Shown here: positions 56,581 to 64,000 of the stretch, piece after piece
Position numbering within the stretch: the first letter of the stretch is position 1
Layout of the letters: each line of letters begins with the position of its first letter
NCBI RefSeq assembly: GCF_003590875.1
Contig: NZ_QYUN01000002.1
Coordinates: 3,224,001-3,288,000 of the forward strand
Origin: Noviherbaspirillum cavernae
GTDB lineage: Bacteria; Pseudomonadota; Gammaproteobacteria; Burkholderiales; Burkholderiaceae_D
DNA length: 64,000 nt
Reading direction: 5' to 3'
Translations under genes and position numbers: made by a program
Notes under the pieces: model-generated
The model's database searches: none
What the model was told of the DNA's origin: nothing
The model's input: the letters and a program-made list of their open reading frames with translations, nothing else

Positions 56581-57015
56581 ATGACAACTCAACATCACAC
56601 TCATCTGCCCGAGGGCAAGATGCCGGAACTGCGCGTGATGCCGATGCCGGCCGATGCCAACGTGCACGGCGATGTGTTCGGCGGCTGGATCATGTCGCAG
56701 GTCGATATCGCCGGCTCGCTGCCGGCCGTGCGTCGCAGCAATGGCCGGGTTGCCACCATCGCGGTGAATTCGTTTCTCTTCAAACAGCCGGTGTTCGTCG
56801 GCGATCTGCTGTCCTTCTACGCCGAGATCGTGCGTGTCGGCAATACATCGATCACCGTCAACGTCGAGGTCTACGCCGAGCGCAATCGCCTGCAGGCCGA
56901 GACGGTCAAGGTCACCGAAGCCACGCTCACCTACGTCGCCACCGATGCCAATCGCAAGCCGCGCACGGTGCCGCCGCTGTCGGCATTGACCGGCCACGCG
57001 CAGAACGGCAAATAG
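56581..57015 (+). CDS. yciA: Acyl-CoA thioesterase, YciA type
   Basis: 144 residues, hot-dog fold. PADANVHGDVFGGWIMSQVDIAG contains the catalytic Asp of the YciA group; RVATIAVNSFLFKQPVFVGDLLSFYAEIV completes it. Hydrolyses medium/long acyl-CoA. The start is decided by AAGGGAAC before ATG 56581; ATG 56560 is in frame but has no SD. Divergent from the ABC exporter. Confidence 0.92.
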   Translation: MTTQHHTHLPEGKMPELRVMPMPADANVHGDVFGGWIMSQVDIAGSLPAVRRSNGRVATIAVNSFLFKQPVFVGDLLSFYAEIVRVGNTSITVNVEVYAERNRLQAETVKVTEATLTYVATDANRKPRTVPPLSALTGHAQNGK

Positions 57016-57081
57016 GCATTCCTTGCGAACCGGCGCGCATGCATCGCGCGCCGGGATCGCAACATCACTCCCCTGCCCCGC

Positions 57082-58674
57082 ATGCATCCAGATCGCAGAA
57101 TCTTTCTCGCCAGTACAGCTCGCTTATTCTCGCTTGCGGCACTGGCCGCCACGTTCCCCGGCGCGGCAATGGCGCGGACAAGCGCCTACCCTTTCAGCCT
57201 CGGTGTCGCATCCGGTTCGCCACGCGCCGACAGCGTGGTGCTGTGGACGCGGATTCTGCCGGATCCGCTCGATGCGCAATCGATCGCAGCGGCACCGCTG
57301 ACGGTGCAGTGGGAAATTGCGGAGGATGAAGGCTTCCGGCGCATTGCCGCCAAGGGCCGCGCAACGGCATTGCCGGAATTGGCGCACAGCGTGCATGTCG
57401 ATGCCGCCGGCCTGCGGCCCGACCGCTGGTACTGGTATCGCTTCATGCTGGGCGATGCGGTCAGCCCGATCGGAAGAACACGCACCGCACCGTCCGCCGA
57501 CGCCATGCCATCGTCGCTGCGCTTTGCCTTCGCCTCGTGCCAGCACTGGGAATTCGGCCAGTATGCGGCGCACCGCCACATCGCCGCCGCAGCGCCGGAT
57601 CTGGTCGCCTTTCTCGGGGACTACATCTACGAATGGGGTCCGCATCACCTCCATCATCCGCACTCGCCTCGCCGCACCAATGAAAGCGTGACGCTGGCCG
57701 ACTATCGCGCCCGCTATGCGCAGTACAAGTCCGATCCGCACTTGCAGGCGGCGCACCATGCCGCGCCGTGGATCGTGACCTGGGACGACCATGAGGTTGC
57801 CAACGACTACGCCGACGATCGGGATGGACGGCGCGATCCGAATTTTCTTGCGCGGCGCGCGGCAGCGTACCAGGCGTTTTACGAACACATGCCGATACGC
57901 CTGCCGGCGCTGGCGGGCGGCGCAAACCGCTTCACCCATCTGCGCATCCACGACCGCTACGACTGGGGACGGCTGGCGCAATTCCACGTGCTCGACACGC
58001 GCCAATACCGCACCTATCAGGCCTGCCAGTCTGCCGGCCGGGGCGGCTCGAACTCGGTCACGACAGAGTGCGCGGAACGGCTCGATCCGGCGCGCTCGCT
58101 GCTCGGCGCGGAACAGGAGGCATGGCTGGCAAACGGCCTTGCCGCATCGCGCGCGAAGTGGAACTTCCTGGCGCAGCAGACGCTGATGGCGCAATCGACC
58201 CAGACCTCGATCGCGAAAGCCGACGACGGTCGCTTCTGGACCGATGGCTGGGACGGTTATCCGGCGACGCGCAAGCGGCTGTTCGACAGCATCGTCCAGC
58301 ACCGCCCGGCCAATCCTGTGGTGATCTCGGGCGACGTGCACACGTTTTATGCGGCCGATCTGAAGCGCGATTTCAATCAGCCGGCCTCGACGGACAACCC
58401 GGTGATCGCCAGCGAATTCTGCGGCACCTCGGTCACCTCGAATTCGCGGCCGCAGTCGCGCACCGATCAGTATGTCGCGCAGAATCCGCACATGAAGTTC
58501 GGCCGCAGCGACCGGCGCGGCTTCGTGATGATGGAGGTGACATCGGCGCGCACGGTGGCGCGCTTCCAGGCGCTGGATGATGTACGGCGCGCGGATTCCG
58601 GCTTGTCGACGCTGGCGAGTTTTGTCGTCGAAGATGGCCGTGCCGGCGTGACGCGCACCGATCGCAGCGGCTGA
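57082..58674 (+). CDS. phoD: Alkaline phosphatase D family protein (PhoD), Tat-exported
   Basis: 530 residues. N-terminal Tat-like signal (DRRIFLASTARLFSLAALAATF), a fibronectin-like domain (YPFSLGVASGSPRADSVVLWTRI), then the metallophosphatase: FASCQHWE, LGDYIYEWG, TWDDHEVANDYADD, KWNFLAQQTLM and VISGDVHTFYA with the metal-binding Asp and His. Periplasmic phosphodiester/phosphate release. PhoD members often respond to phosphate starvation, but I see no clear Pho box here. Confidence 0.92.
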   Translation: MHPDRRIFLASTARLFSLAALAATFPGAAMARTSAYPFSLGVASGSPRADSVVLWTRILPDPLDAQSIAAAPLTVQWEIAEDEGFRRIAAKGRATALPELAHSVHVDAAGLRPDRWYWYRFMLGDAVSPIGRTRTAPSADAMPSSLRFAFASCQHWEFGQYAAHRHIAAAAPDLVAFLGDYIYEWGPHHLHHPHSPRRTNESVTLADYRARYAQYKSDPHLQAAHHAAPWIVTWDDHEVANDYADDRDGRRDPNFLARRAAAYQAFYEHMPIRLPALAGGANRFTHLRIHDRYDWGRLAQFHVLDTRQYRTYQACQSAGRGGSNSVTTECAERLDPARSLLGAEQEAWLANGLAASRAKWNFLAQQTLMAQSTQTSIAKADDGRFWTDGWDGYPATRKRLFDSIVQHRPANPVVISGDVHTFYAADLKRDFNQPASTDNPVIASEFCGTSVTSNSRPQSRTDQYVAQNPHMKFGRSDRRGFVMMEVTSARTVARFQALDDVRRADSGLSTLASFVVEDGRAGVTRTDRSG

Positions 58675-58696
58675 TCACCTCCTCGCAACCCGAAAA

Positions 58697-58725
58697 AAAA
58701 CCGCCTGACTTGCAGGCGGTTTTTC
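58697..58725. terminator. Bidirectional terminator between phoD and fadD
   Basis: 11-bp AAAAACCGCCT/AGGCGGTTTTT with a 7-base loop between convergent genes, T-rich on both strands. Confidence 0.95.
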
Positions 58726-58741
58726 TGGATCGAAGCAGGCC

Positions 58742-60421
58742 TTACGCCGCCTTCTTCTCGTCCCGCAGTTCGCGACGCAGAATCTTGCCGACATTGGTCT
58801 TCGGCAGCTCATCGCGGAACTCGATGTACTTCGGCTTCTTGTAGCCGGTGAACTGTTCCTTGCAATAGTTCATCAGCTGATCGACGGTGAGCGATGGATC
58901 CTTGCGCACCACGAACAATTTCACTGCTTCGCCGGAGTTGCCATCGGGCACACCGATGCAGGCGCATTCCAGCACGCCTGGATGCGCTGCGACCACTGCT
59001 TCGATTTCGTTCGGATAGACGTTGAAGCCGGACACGAGAATCATGTCCTTCTTGCGATCGACGATCTTGACGAAGCCGCGCTCATCCATCACGCCCACGT
59101 CACCCGACTTGAAGAAGCCGTCCGGCGTCATCACCTTCGCCGTCTCGTCCGGCCGGTTCCAGTAGCCGGCCATCACCTGCGGACCGCGAATCGCGATCTC
59201 GCCCGGCTGGCCCAGCGGCACCGGATTGCCGTCATCATCGAGAATGGCGATATCGGTCGAGGGGATCGGCAGGCCGATCGTGCCGCTGAACTCATCCGAC
59301 ATCGGATTGGTGGTCGCCACCGGCGAGGTTTCGGACAAGCCGTAGCCTTCCAGAATCGGGTGACCGGTGACCTTGCGCCATTTGTCGCTGACAGCTTTTT
59401 GCACCGCCATGCCGCCGCCGTTGCAGACCTTGAGTTCGGTGAAATCCAGCTTGCCGAAGTCGGGATGATTCACCAAGCCGTTGTACAGCGTATTGACGGC
59501 GGGGAACATATGGAACTTGTACTTCGACAGTTCCTTGATGAAGCCCGGGATGTCGCGCGGATTCGGGATCAGCAGGTTCATCGCGCCCAGGCGCATACCC
59601 AAGAGGCCGCAGGCGGTCAGGGCGAAGATGTGATACAGCGGCAGCGCGCAGACGATGGTCAGCGCCTCGACCTGCGGCTCCTTCTGCAGCATCGGCTGCG
59701 CCCATGCCTCGTTCTGCAGCACGTTGGCGATCACGTTGCGATGGATCAGCGTTGCGCCCTTGGAGACACCGGTGGTGCCGCCCGTGTATTGGAGGAAGGC
59801 GACGTCGTCCTGCGTGAGCTCGACCGGCTTCAGCGTCATTCCCGCACCCTGGGACAGCGTCTGCTTGAAGCGCACGGCATTCGGCAGCGAGAAGGCCGGC
59901 ACCATCTTCTTCACGTTGCGCACGACGAAGTTGACGATCATGCCTTTGGCACCGCCGAGCATTTCGCCCATGCTGGCGACCACGACGTGCTTGACCTGCG
60001 TCTTGCCGATCACCTTTTCCAGCGTGGTCGCAAAATTCTCGAGGATGATGATCGCTTCCGCGCCGGAGTCGTTGAGCTGATGCTCCAGTTCGCGCGGCGT
60101 GTAGAGCGGATTGACGTTGACCACCGTGTAGCCGGCGCGCAGGATGCCGGCGATGGCGACCGGGTATTGCAGCACGTTCGGCATCATCACGGCGACGCGC
60201 GCGCCTTGCTTGAGCCCCCTGCCTTGCAGCCAGGCGCCCAGCTTTCTGGACAGGTCATCCAGTTCGCCGTAGGTCATGAACTTGTCCATGCACACATAGG
60301 CATTGCGCGATGCGTATTTGCGGAACGACTCCTCCAGCAGATGCACGAGCGAGCGGTATTGCGTGTAGTCGATTTCCGCAGGCACGCCGGAAGGATAGGA
60401 CTTCAGCCAGATTTTTTCCAT
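58742..60421 (-). CDS. fadD: Long-chain fatty acid--CoA ligase
   Basis: 559 residues, ANL superfamily. Motif YTGGTTGVSKGA (P-loop), GYGLSETSP, FKSGDVGVMDERGFVKIVDRKKDMILVSGFNVYP and the catalytic Lys in the C-terminal PKTNVGKILRRELR. Activates fatty acids via acyl-AMP. ATG 60421 with AAGGGGC upstream; an earlier in-frame ATG (60481) lacks an SD. The 240 bases before it hold no gene. Confidence 0.94.
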   Translation of the reverse strand: MEKIWLKSYPSGVPAEIDYTQYRSLVHLLEESFRKYASRNAYVCMDKFMTYGELDDLSRKLGAWLQGRGLKQGARVAVMMPNVLQYPVAIAGILRAGYTVVNVNPLYTPRELEHQLNDSGAEAIIILENFATTLEKVIGKTQVKHVVVASMGEMLGGAKGMIVNFVVRNVKKMVPAFSLPNAVRFKQTLSQGAGMTLKPVELTQDDVAFLQYTGGTTGVSKGATLIHRNVIANVLQNEAWAQPMLQKEPQVEALTIVCALPLYHIFALTACGLLGMRLGAMNLLIPNPRDIPGFIKELSKYKFHMFPAVNTLYNGLVNHPDFGKLDFTELKVCNGGGMAVQKAVSDKWRKVTGHPILEGYGLSETSPVATTNPMSDEFSGTIGLPIPSTDIAILDDDGNPVPLGQPGEIAIRGPQVMAGYWNRPDETAKVMTPDGFFKSGDVGVMDERGFVKIVDRKKDMILVSGFNVYPNEIEAVVAAHPGVLECACIGVPDGNSGEAVKLFVVRKDPSLTVDQLMNYCKEQFTGYKKPKYIEFRDELPKTNVGKILRRELRDEKKAA

Positions 60422-60661
60422 TGTCTGCCCCTTGAATTGAATCTCGTTGTTATGGATGTGGAATCTCTGGGAGAACGGCAATAAACGAACGCCAGTTCTT
60501 TTTTACAGACAGATCGTATCGGGCAGTGCGTTTGTGCGCAAGCATTTTGAACAATTTGCCAAGTGCTGCATGCGCCGCGATATTGCAACGCAGCAAGGCT
60601 CATCGTCTGGCGCAACAAGGAGCAGGCGCAATGGCCTGCTTCCGCGCGACCGGATAATTGA

Positions 60662-61750
60662 TCATCGCGTGTCGATACTCTGCGCATTCCCCGCGGTCAT
60701 CGTGCCCGTGCCGAGGCTCGCCAGCTGGCGATGGCGCTCGGACTTGTCGAGCCCGGCCAGTTGCCTTGCCGCCGCATAGAAGTTTTCGAATGTTTTCTCG
60801 CGCAAGAGCAAGGCGCGGAATCCCGGTACGAAATCGTGATAGGTGGCGATCGCCGCCAGATGCGCATTCGACAGCGGTTCGGCGAACCAGCGGTCGTAGC
60901 CGCTGTAGCCGCCCCATGACACTTTCAGGGTCTGGTATTCATCCTTGAGCTGCGCGAAGATTTCGGCCTTGCGCTTTTTCTTCTCGGCATCGCTGACGTC
61001 GCGCGCGTAGTTGTCTTCCAGCTCCTTGCGGCACTTCAGCAGGAGCGCCAGAAAGTCCTGCTTGCGCCCTTCGTATTCGGCATAGGCCTTGCGCATCTTC
61101 TCGTTGCCGAACTTCGCCATCCAGCGTTCGACGCCCGCCTCTTCCACCGCCACGGCGAATGATTCATTGAAGCGCGAATCGCCGGCCGTGTAGACCACCT
61201 GATGCGCCAGCTCATGGAACACCAGCCGCGCCAGTTCGCCGTCCGGATAGTGAATGAAGGTGGACAGCACGGGATCGCTGAAGAAACCCAGCGTCGAGTA
61301 GGCGGGAACGCCGCCGACCTGCACGTCGAAATGCTCGCGGCGCAATTCCTTCGCGTAGGCCTGCGCCTCGTCCTTGCTGTAGTAGCCGCGATAGTTGACG
61401 CAGCCGGCGACGGGGAAGCACCACTGCCGCGGCTCCAGCGACAGCTCAGGCGTCGCGACCACGTTCCACAAGACGTATTGCCGCTTCAGATCCGCGTAGG
61501 TCGTGTAGCTGTCGTTGTCGGGCAGCGCCAGTTCCTGCGCGGCGAACTTGCGGATTTCCTTGACCTTGGCGAGCTTGTCCTTGAGCTTGTCGCCCACGGC
61601 GGGATTGGCGAGCCATTCGTCGATCGGCCTTGCCTCCGACAGCAGCGAAAACTGTCCGTGCGCCGCCTGCACGAAATATCCCAATTGCGCACAGCCGACG
61701 GTCAATGCCGCCATGCCGCCCAACGCCAGAAGCTGCCATTTTCTTTTCAT
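60662..61750 (-). CDS. Putative aminopeptidase lipoprotein (PF10023 family)
   Basis: 362 residues. A lipobox LTVGC ends the signal, with Cys20 the lipidated residue. The zinc site is HELAHQVVY with NESFAVAVEEAGVERW supplying the third ligand Glu, in the pattern of the predicted-aminopeptidase family PF10023. Residues 220-275 are strongly charged (KKKRKAEIFAQLKDEY). The substrate is unknown. 40 bases after the molybdopterin oxidoreductase, same strand, likely one operon. Confidence 0.86.
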   Translation of the reverse strand: MKRKWQLLALGGMAALTVGCAQLGYFVQAAHGQFSLLSEARPIDEWLANPAVGDKLKDKLAKVKEIRKFAAQELALPDNDSYTTYADLKRQYVLWNVVATPELSLEPRQWCFPVAGCVNYRGYYSKDEAQAYAKELRREHFDVQVGGVPAYSTLGFFSDPVLSTFIHYPDGELARLVFHELAHQVVYTAGDSRFNESFAVAVEEAGVERWMAKFGNEKMRKAYAEYEGRKQDFLALLLKCRKELEDNYARDVSDAEKKKRKAEIFAQLKDEYQTLKVSWGGYSGYDRWFAEPLSNAHLAAIATYHDFVPGFRALLLREKTFENFYAAARQLAGLDKSERHRQLASLGTGTMTAGNAQSIDTR

Positions 61751-61790
61751 GCAGAACCCATCTCGATATGCCTTGCGTTCGAGTGGGTTG

Positions 61791-63890
61791 TCAGCGAGCG
61801 ATGCTCCGGTGGTCCACTCTTTCCACCTCTACCAGAACGTCGTAGAACGTCGGCGCTGCGCCCATGTCGGTCAGACGCTGGCTGGTGACTTCATTGGCAT
61901 TCCTGCCATCGGCGGCCAGCTTCTTCCACCAGATGGACAGGCCGACAACCAGTCCCTGCCGCGTCTTGTCCGTCACGCGCGCCTTCGCGACAAACGCGCC
62001 GCGTTCGTTGTAGATGCGGACGCGAGCCCCATTCTCAATGGTGCGTCGGGCAGCGTCAATAGGGTGAATGTCAAGATGCGGCTCGCCTTCGGTATTCCTC
62101 AAACTCTGCACGTTGACGAAAGTGGAATTGAGGAAGTTGCGCGCAGGCGGCGAGATCATCGCGAGCGGATAGCGTTTCGCCAACTCGGGATTGCTGGCAA
62201 CGGATTCGTAGGGCGGGATGTAAGTCGGCAGCGGATCGAGTCCATCGGCCTGCATGCGCGCGCAATAGAATTCGCATTTCCCTGATGGCGTGGGAAAGCC
62301 GCCTTCGGCAAATGGCGCATCGGGAACATTCAATTTTTGCCAGCCCTTCTGCTTCAACGCGTGCCAGTCGAAATGGATGGCGCGCACGTCGTTCTTGTTG
62401 AAGGCCTGGGCTGCGATCTCATCGTCGCTTTCCTTGAAGCAAGCATCGTCGAAGCCCATGCGCGCAGCCAGCAGCCGGAAGATTTCCGTGTTGGGTTTTG
62501 CCTCACCCAGCGGCGCGATCGCTGCATTGTTGGCCATCATGTACAGATGACCATAGGTCGAATGGATATCGACATGCTCGAGCTGCGTGGTGGCCGGCAG
62601 CACGATGTCCGCATAGTCCGCCGTGTCGGTTTGAAAATGCTCCAGCACGACCGTGAACAAGTCCTCGCGCGCAAAGCCTTGCGCCACCTTCGAGGACTCG
62701 GGTGCGACGGCGACCGGATTGGAGTTGTATACGATCACGGCTTCGATCTTGGAACCGAATTCCGGCGATGCCTCGCGCAGCAAATCGTCGCCTATCGTGC
62801 TCATGTTGATGGTGCGCGGCGCCGCTCCCACAGGCAGCAGGTCGGGACGCTGCAAGGCCTGATTGTTTTTCGGAAAGGTATCGGAAACCGAGAGCTGGAC
62901 ACCGCCCGCCGCGTGACGCCATGCGCCGACCAGTGCCGGCAGGCAGGCGATGTTGCGCACCGCCATGCCGCCGCCGCGCACACGCTGCACGCCGTAATTG
63001 ACGCGGATGGCGACCGCGTCGCCGCCCTTGGCGGTCGTGCCGTATTCGCGCGCCAGCTGTTGCACTTCTTGCGCCGTGATGCCGCAGGTTTGCGCGGTGC
63101 GCTCGGGCGTCCATTCCCGCACGCGCTCTTTCAGCTGCTCGAAGCCGAGCGTATGCCGGGCGATGTAGTCCTCGTCCAGCAGGTGCTCCGCAATCAGCAC
63201 ATGCATCATGCCCAGCGCGAGCGCCGCATCGGTGCCCGGCAGCAGCGCAATGTGCTGATGACATTTCTCCGCCGTGAGGGAGCGATAGGGATCGATCGCG
63301 ATCAGCTTCGCGCCGCGACGCTTCGCTTCCTGCGCGCGCATCCAGAAATGCACGCTGGAGGCGATCGGATTGCCGCCCCAGATCAGGATCAGTTTGGCAT
63401 TCTGGAATTGTTCGAGATCGGTGCCGATGCGCGCGCCGATCGTGTAGCGATAGCCGACGCCGCCCGCCGTCGCGCAAATGGTGCGGTCGAGGAATGACGC
63501 GCCGAGCTTGTGGAAGAAGCGCGCCGCCATCGATTCGCCCTGCACCAGTCCCATCGTGCCGGCATAGCTGTACGGCAGGATGGCTTGCGGGTCACGCGCT
63601 GCAATCGATTGCAGCCGTGAAGAAATGGTCGTCAACGCTTCATCCCAGCTGATGCGCTCGAACCGTCCTTCGCCCTTCCTGCCGATGCGCTTCAGCGGAT
63701 GGAGCAGGCGATCCTTGTGATACGTGCGCTCGACATAGCGCGACACCTTGGTGCACAGCGCGCCGGCGGTGGGCGGATGTTCCGGGTCGCCGCGCACCTC
63801 GGTGGCGACGCCATCCTGCACAGTCACCAGCATGGCGCAGGTATCGGGACAATCATGCGGACAAGCCGCGCGGACGATGGAAGTGGTCAT
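61791..63890 (-). CDS. Molybdopterin oxidoreductase, 4Fe-4S type
   Basis: 699 residues. N-terminal cluster motif C-x3-C-x3-C...C (ACPHDCPDTCAM and ALCTKVSRY), then DMSO-reductase-family domains: GSNPA-like WGGNPIASSVHFW, IDPYRS, NYGVQRVRGGGMAVR and the C-terminal molybdopterin-dinucleotide-binding domain (MISPPARNFLNSTF, DIHPIDAARR). No Tat signal, so cytosolic. The partner and substrate are unknown. ATG 63890 gives the family N-terminus; the frame extends to 63965. Confidence 0.9.
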   Translation of the reverse strand: MTTSIVRAACPHDCPDTCAMLVTVQDGVATEVRGDPEHPPTAGALCTKVSRYVERTYHKDRLLHPLKRIGRKGEGRFERISWDEALTTISSRLQSIAARDPQAILPYSYAGTMGLVQGESMAARFFHKLGASFLDRTICATAGGVGYRYTIGARIGTDLEQFQNAKLILIWGGNPIASSVHFWMRAQEAKRRGAKLIAIDPYRSLTAEKCHQHIALLPGTDAALALGMMHVLIAEHLLDEDYIARHTLGFEQLKERVREWTPERTAQTCGITAQEVQQLAREYGTTAKGGDAVAIRVNYGVQRVRGGGMAVRNIACLPALVGAWRHAAGGVQLSVSDTFPKNNQALQRPDLLPVGAAPRTINMSTIGDDLLREASPEFGSKIEAVIVYNSNPVAVAPESSKVAQGFAREDLFTVVLEHFQTDTADYADIVLPATTQLEHVDIHSTYGHLYMMANNAAIAPLGEAKPNTEIFRLLAARMGFDDACFKESDDEIAAQAFNKNDVRAIHFDWHALKQKGWQKLNVPDAPFAEGGFPTPSGKCEFYCARMQADGLDPLPTYIPPYESVASNPELAKRYPLAMISPPARNFLNSTFVNVQSLRNTEGEPHLDIHPIDAARRTIENGARVRIYNERGAFVAKARVTDKTRQGLVVGLSIWWKKLAADGRNANEVTSQRLTDMGAAPTFYDVLVEVERVDHRSIAR

Positions 63891-63963
63891 GGCGCATTGC
63901 AGAATGTTGCGGATAACACCGTACTGTAAACGATTCGCGGCACGGGAGACTTGCCGAGGGCGC

Positions 63964-64000
63964 ATGGCGTTTCACGATGATCAAGACCGGCTTCGCGCCG
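63964..64000 (+). other. Possible start of a rightward gene, cut by the window edge
   Basis: ATGs at 63964 and 63977 are both open to the end (MAFHDDQDRLRA or MIKTGFAP). Too short to identify; GAGGGCGC precedes the first. Confidence 0.2.

Overview
The window is a stretch of ordinary, gene-dense chromosome from a betaproteobacterium. Gene content and order (dxs-ispA-xseB; thiC-thiS-thiG-thiE behind a TPP riboswitch; dusB-fis-purH-ruvC and ruvAB; tyrS facing an M23 peptidase, then anmK and erpA; argC-rpsI-rplM; two tandem Burkholderiales-type porins; DUF2782-thrB-BPSS1780; DUF6776-bactofilin) point to Burkholderiales, most likely Oxalobacteraceae (Herminiimonas/Collimonas-like). This assignment is inference from gene order and remembered protein families; no search was run. 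I see no IS element, prophage, CRISPR array, rRNA or tRNA gene.

Layout. 1-1.3 kb: isoprenoid genes dxs (cut), ispA, xseB, leftward. 1.6-4.8 kb: a lone Rieske oxygenase, an EamA transporter and a sulfurtransferase, rightward. 4.8-9.6 kb: ZIP transporter, Tat-exported dienelactone hydrolase and polA, leftward. 9.6-12.8 kb: LOG protein, DUF2782, thrB, BPSS1780 membrane protein, rightward. 12.9-19.2 kb: uvrD and the thiamine operon, leftward. 19.4-23.9 kb: acyltransferase, valS, DUF2147. 24-34.6 kb, nearly all leftward: hydratase, YaiI, ruvAB, a small HExxH membrane protein (rightward), ruvC, purH, fis, dusB, histidine phosphatase, PEBP protein, dtd, tyrS. 34.9-37.5 kb: M23 peptidase and anmK. 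37.6-41.3 kb, leftward: erpA, bactofilin, DUF6776, argC, rpsI, rplM. 41.4-46 kb: an intergenic region with a candidate small RNA, an OsmC protein, coq7 and two porins. 46-56.4 kb, leftward: DUF3025, pyrC, a glutamate/aspartate ABC transporter (gltIJKL), glutamate dehydrogenase, a LysR regulator and an Atm1-type ABC exporter. 56.6-64 kb: YciA thioesterase, PhoD phosphatase, fadD, a lipoprotein aminopeptidase and a molybdopterin oxidoreductase.

Functionally this is housekeeping (DNA repair and recombination, translation, thiamine, purine, pyrimidine, arginine and threonine synthesis, ubiquinone, peptidoglycan recycling) with a nitrogen module (glutamate uptake plus glutamate dehydrogenase). The points of most interest are non-coding. 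One is an apparently undescribed ~109-nt RNA between rplM and the OsmC gene, with its own promoter, a 5' hairpin, a C/U-rich anti-Shine-Dalgarno segment and a strong terminator. Another is the pair of homologous porin leaders, which keep a promoter dyad and a 5'-UTR hairpin although their sequences differ. Others are a likely leaderless uvrD message, an abutting polA/LOG start pair, a ZIP gene without an ATG or GTG start, and a perfect 12-bp inverted repeat in front of thiC.
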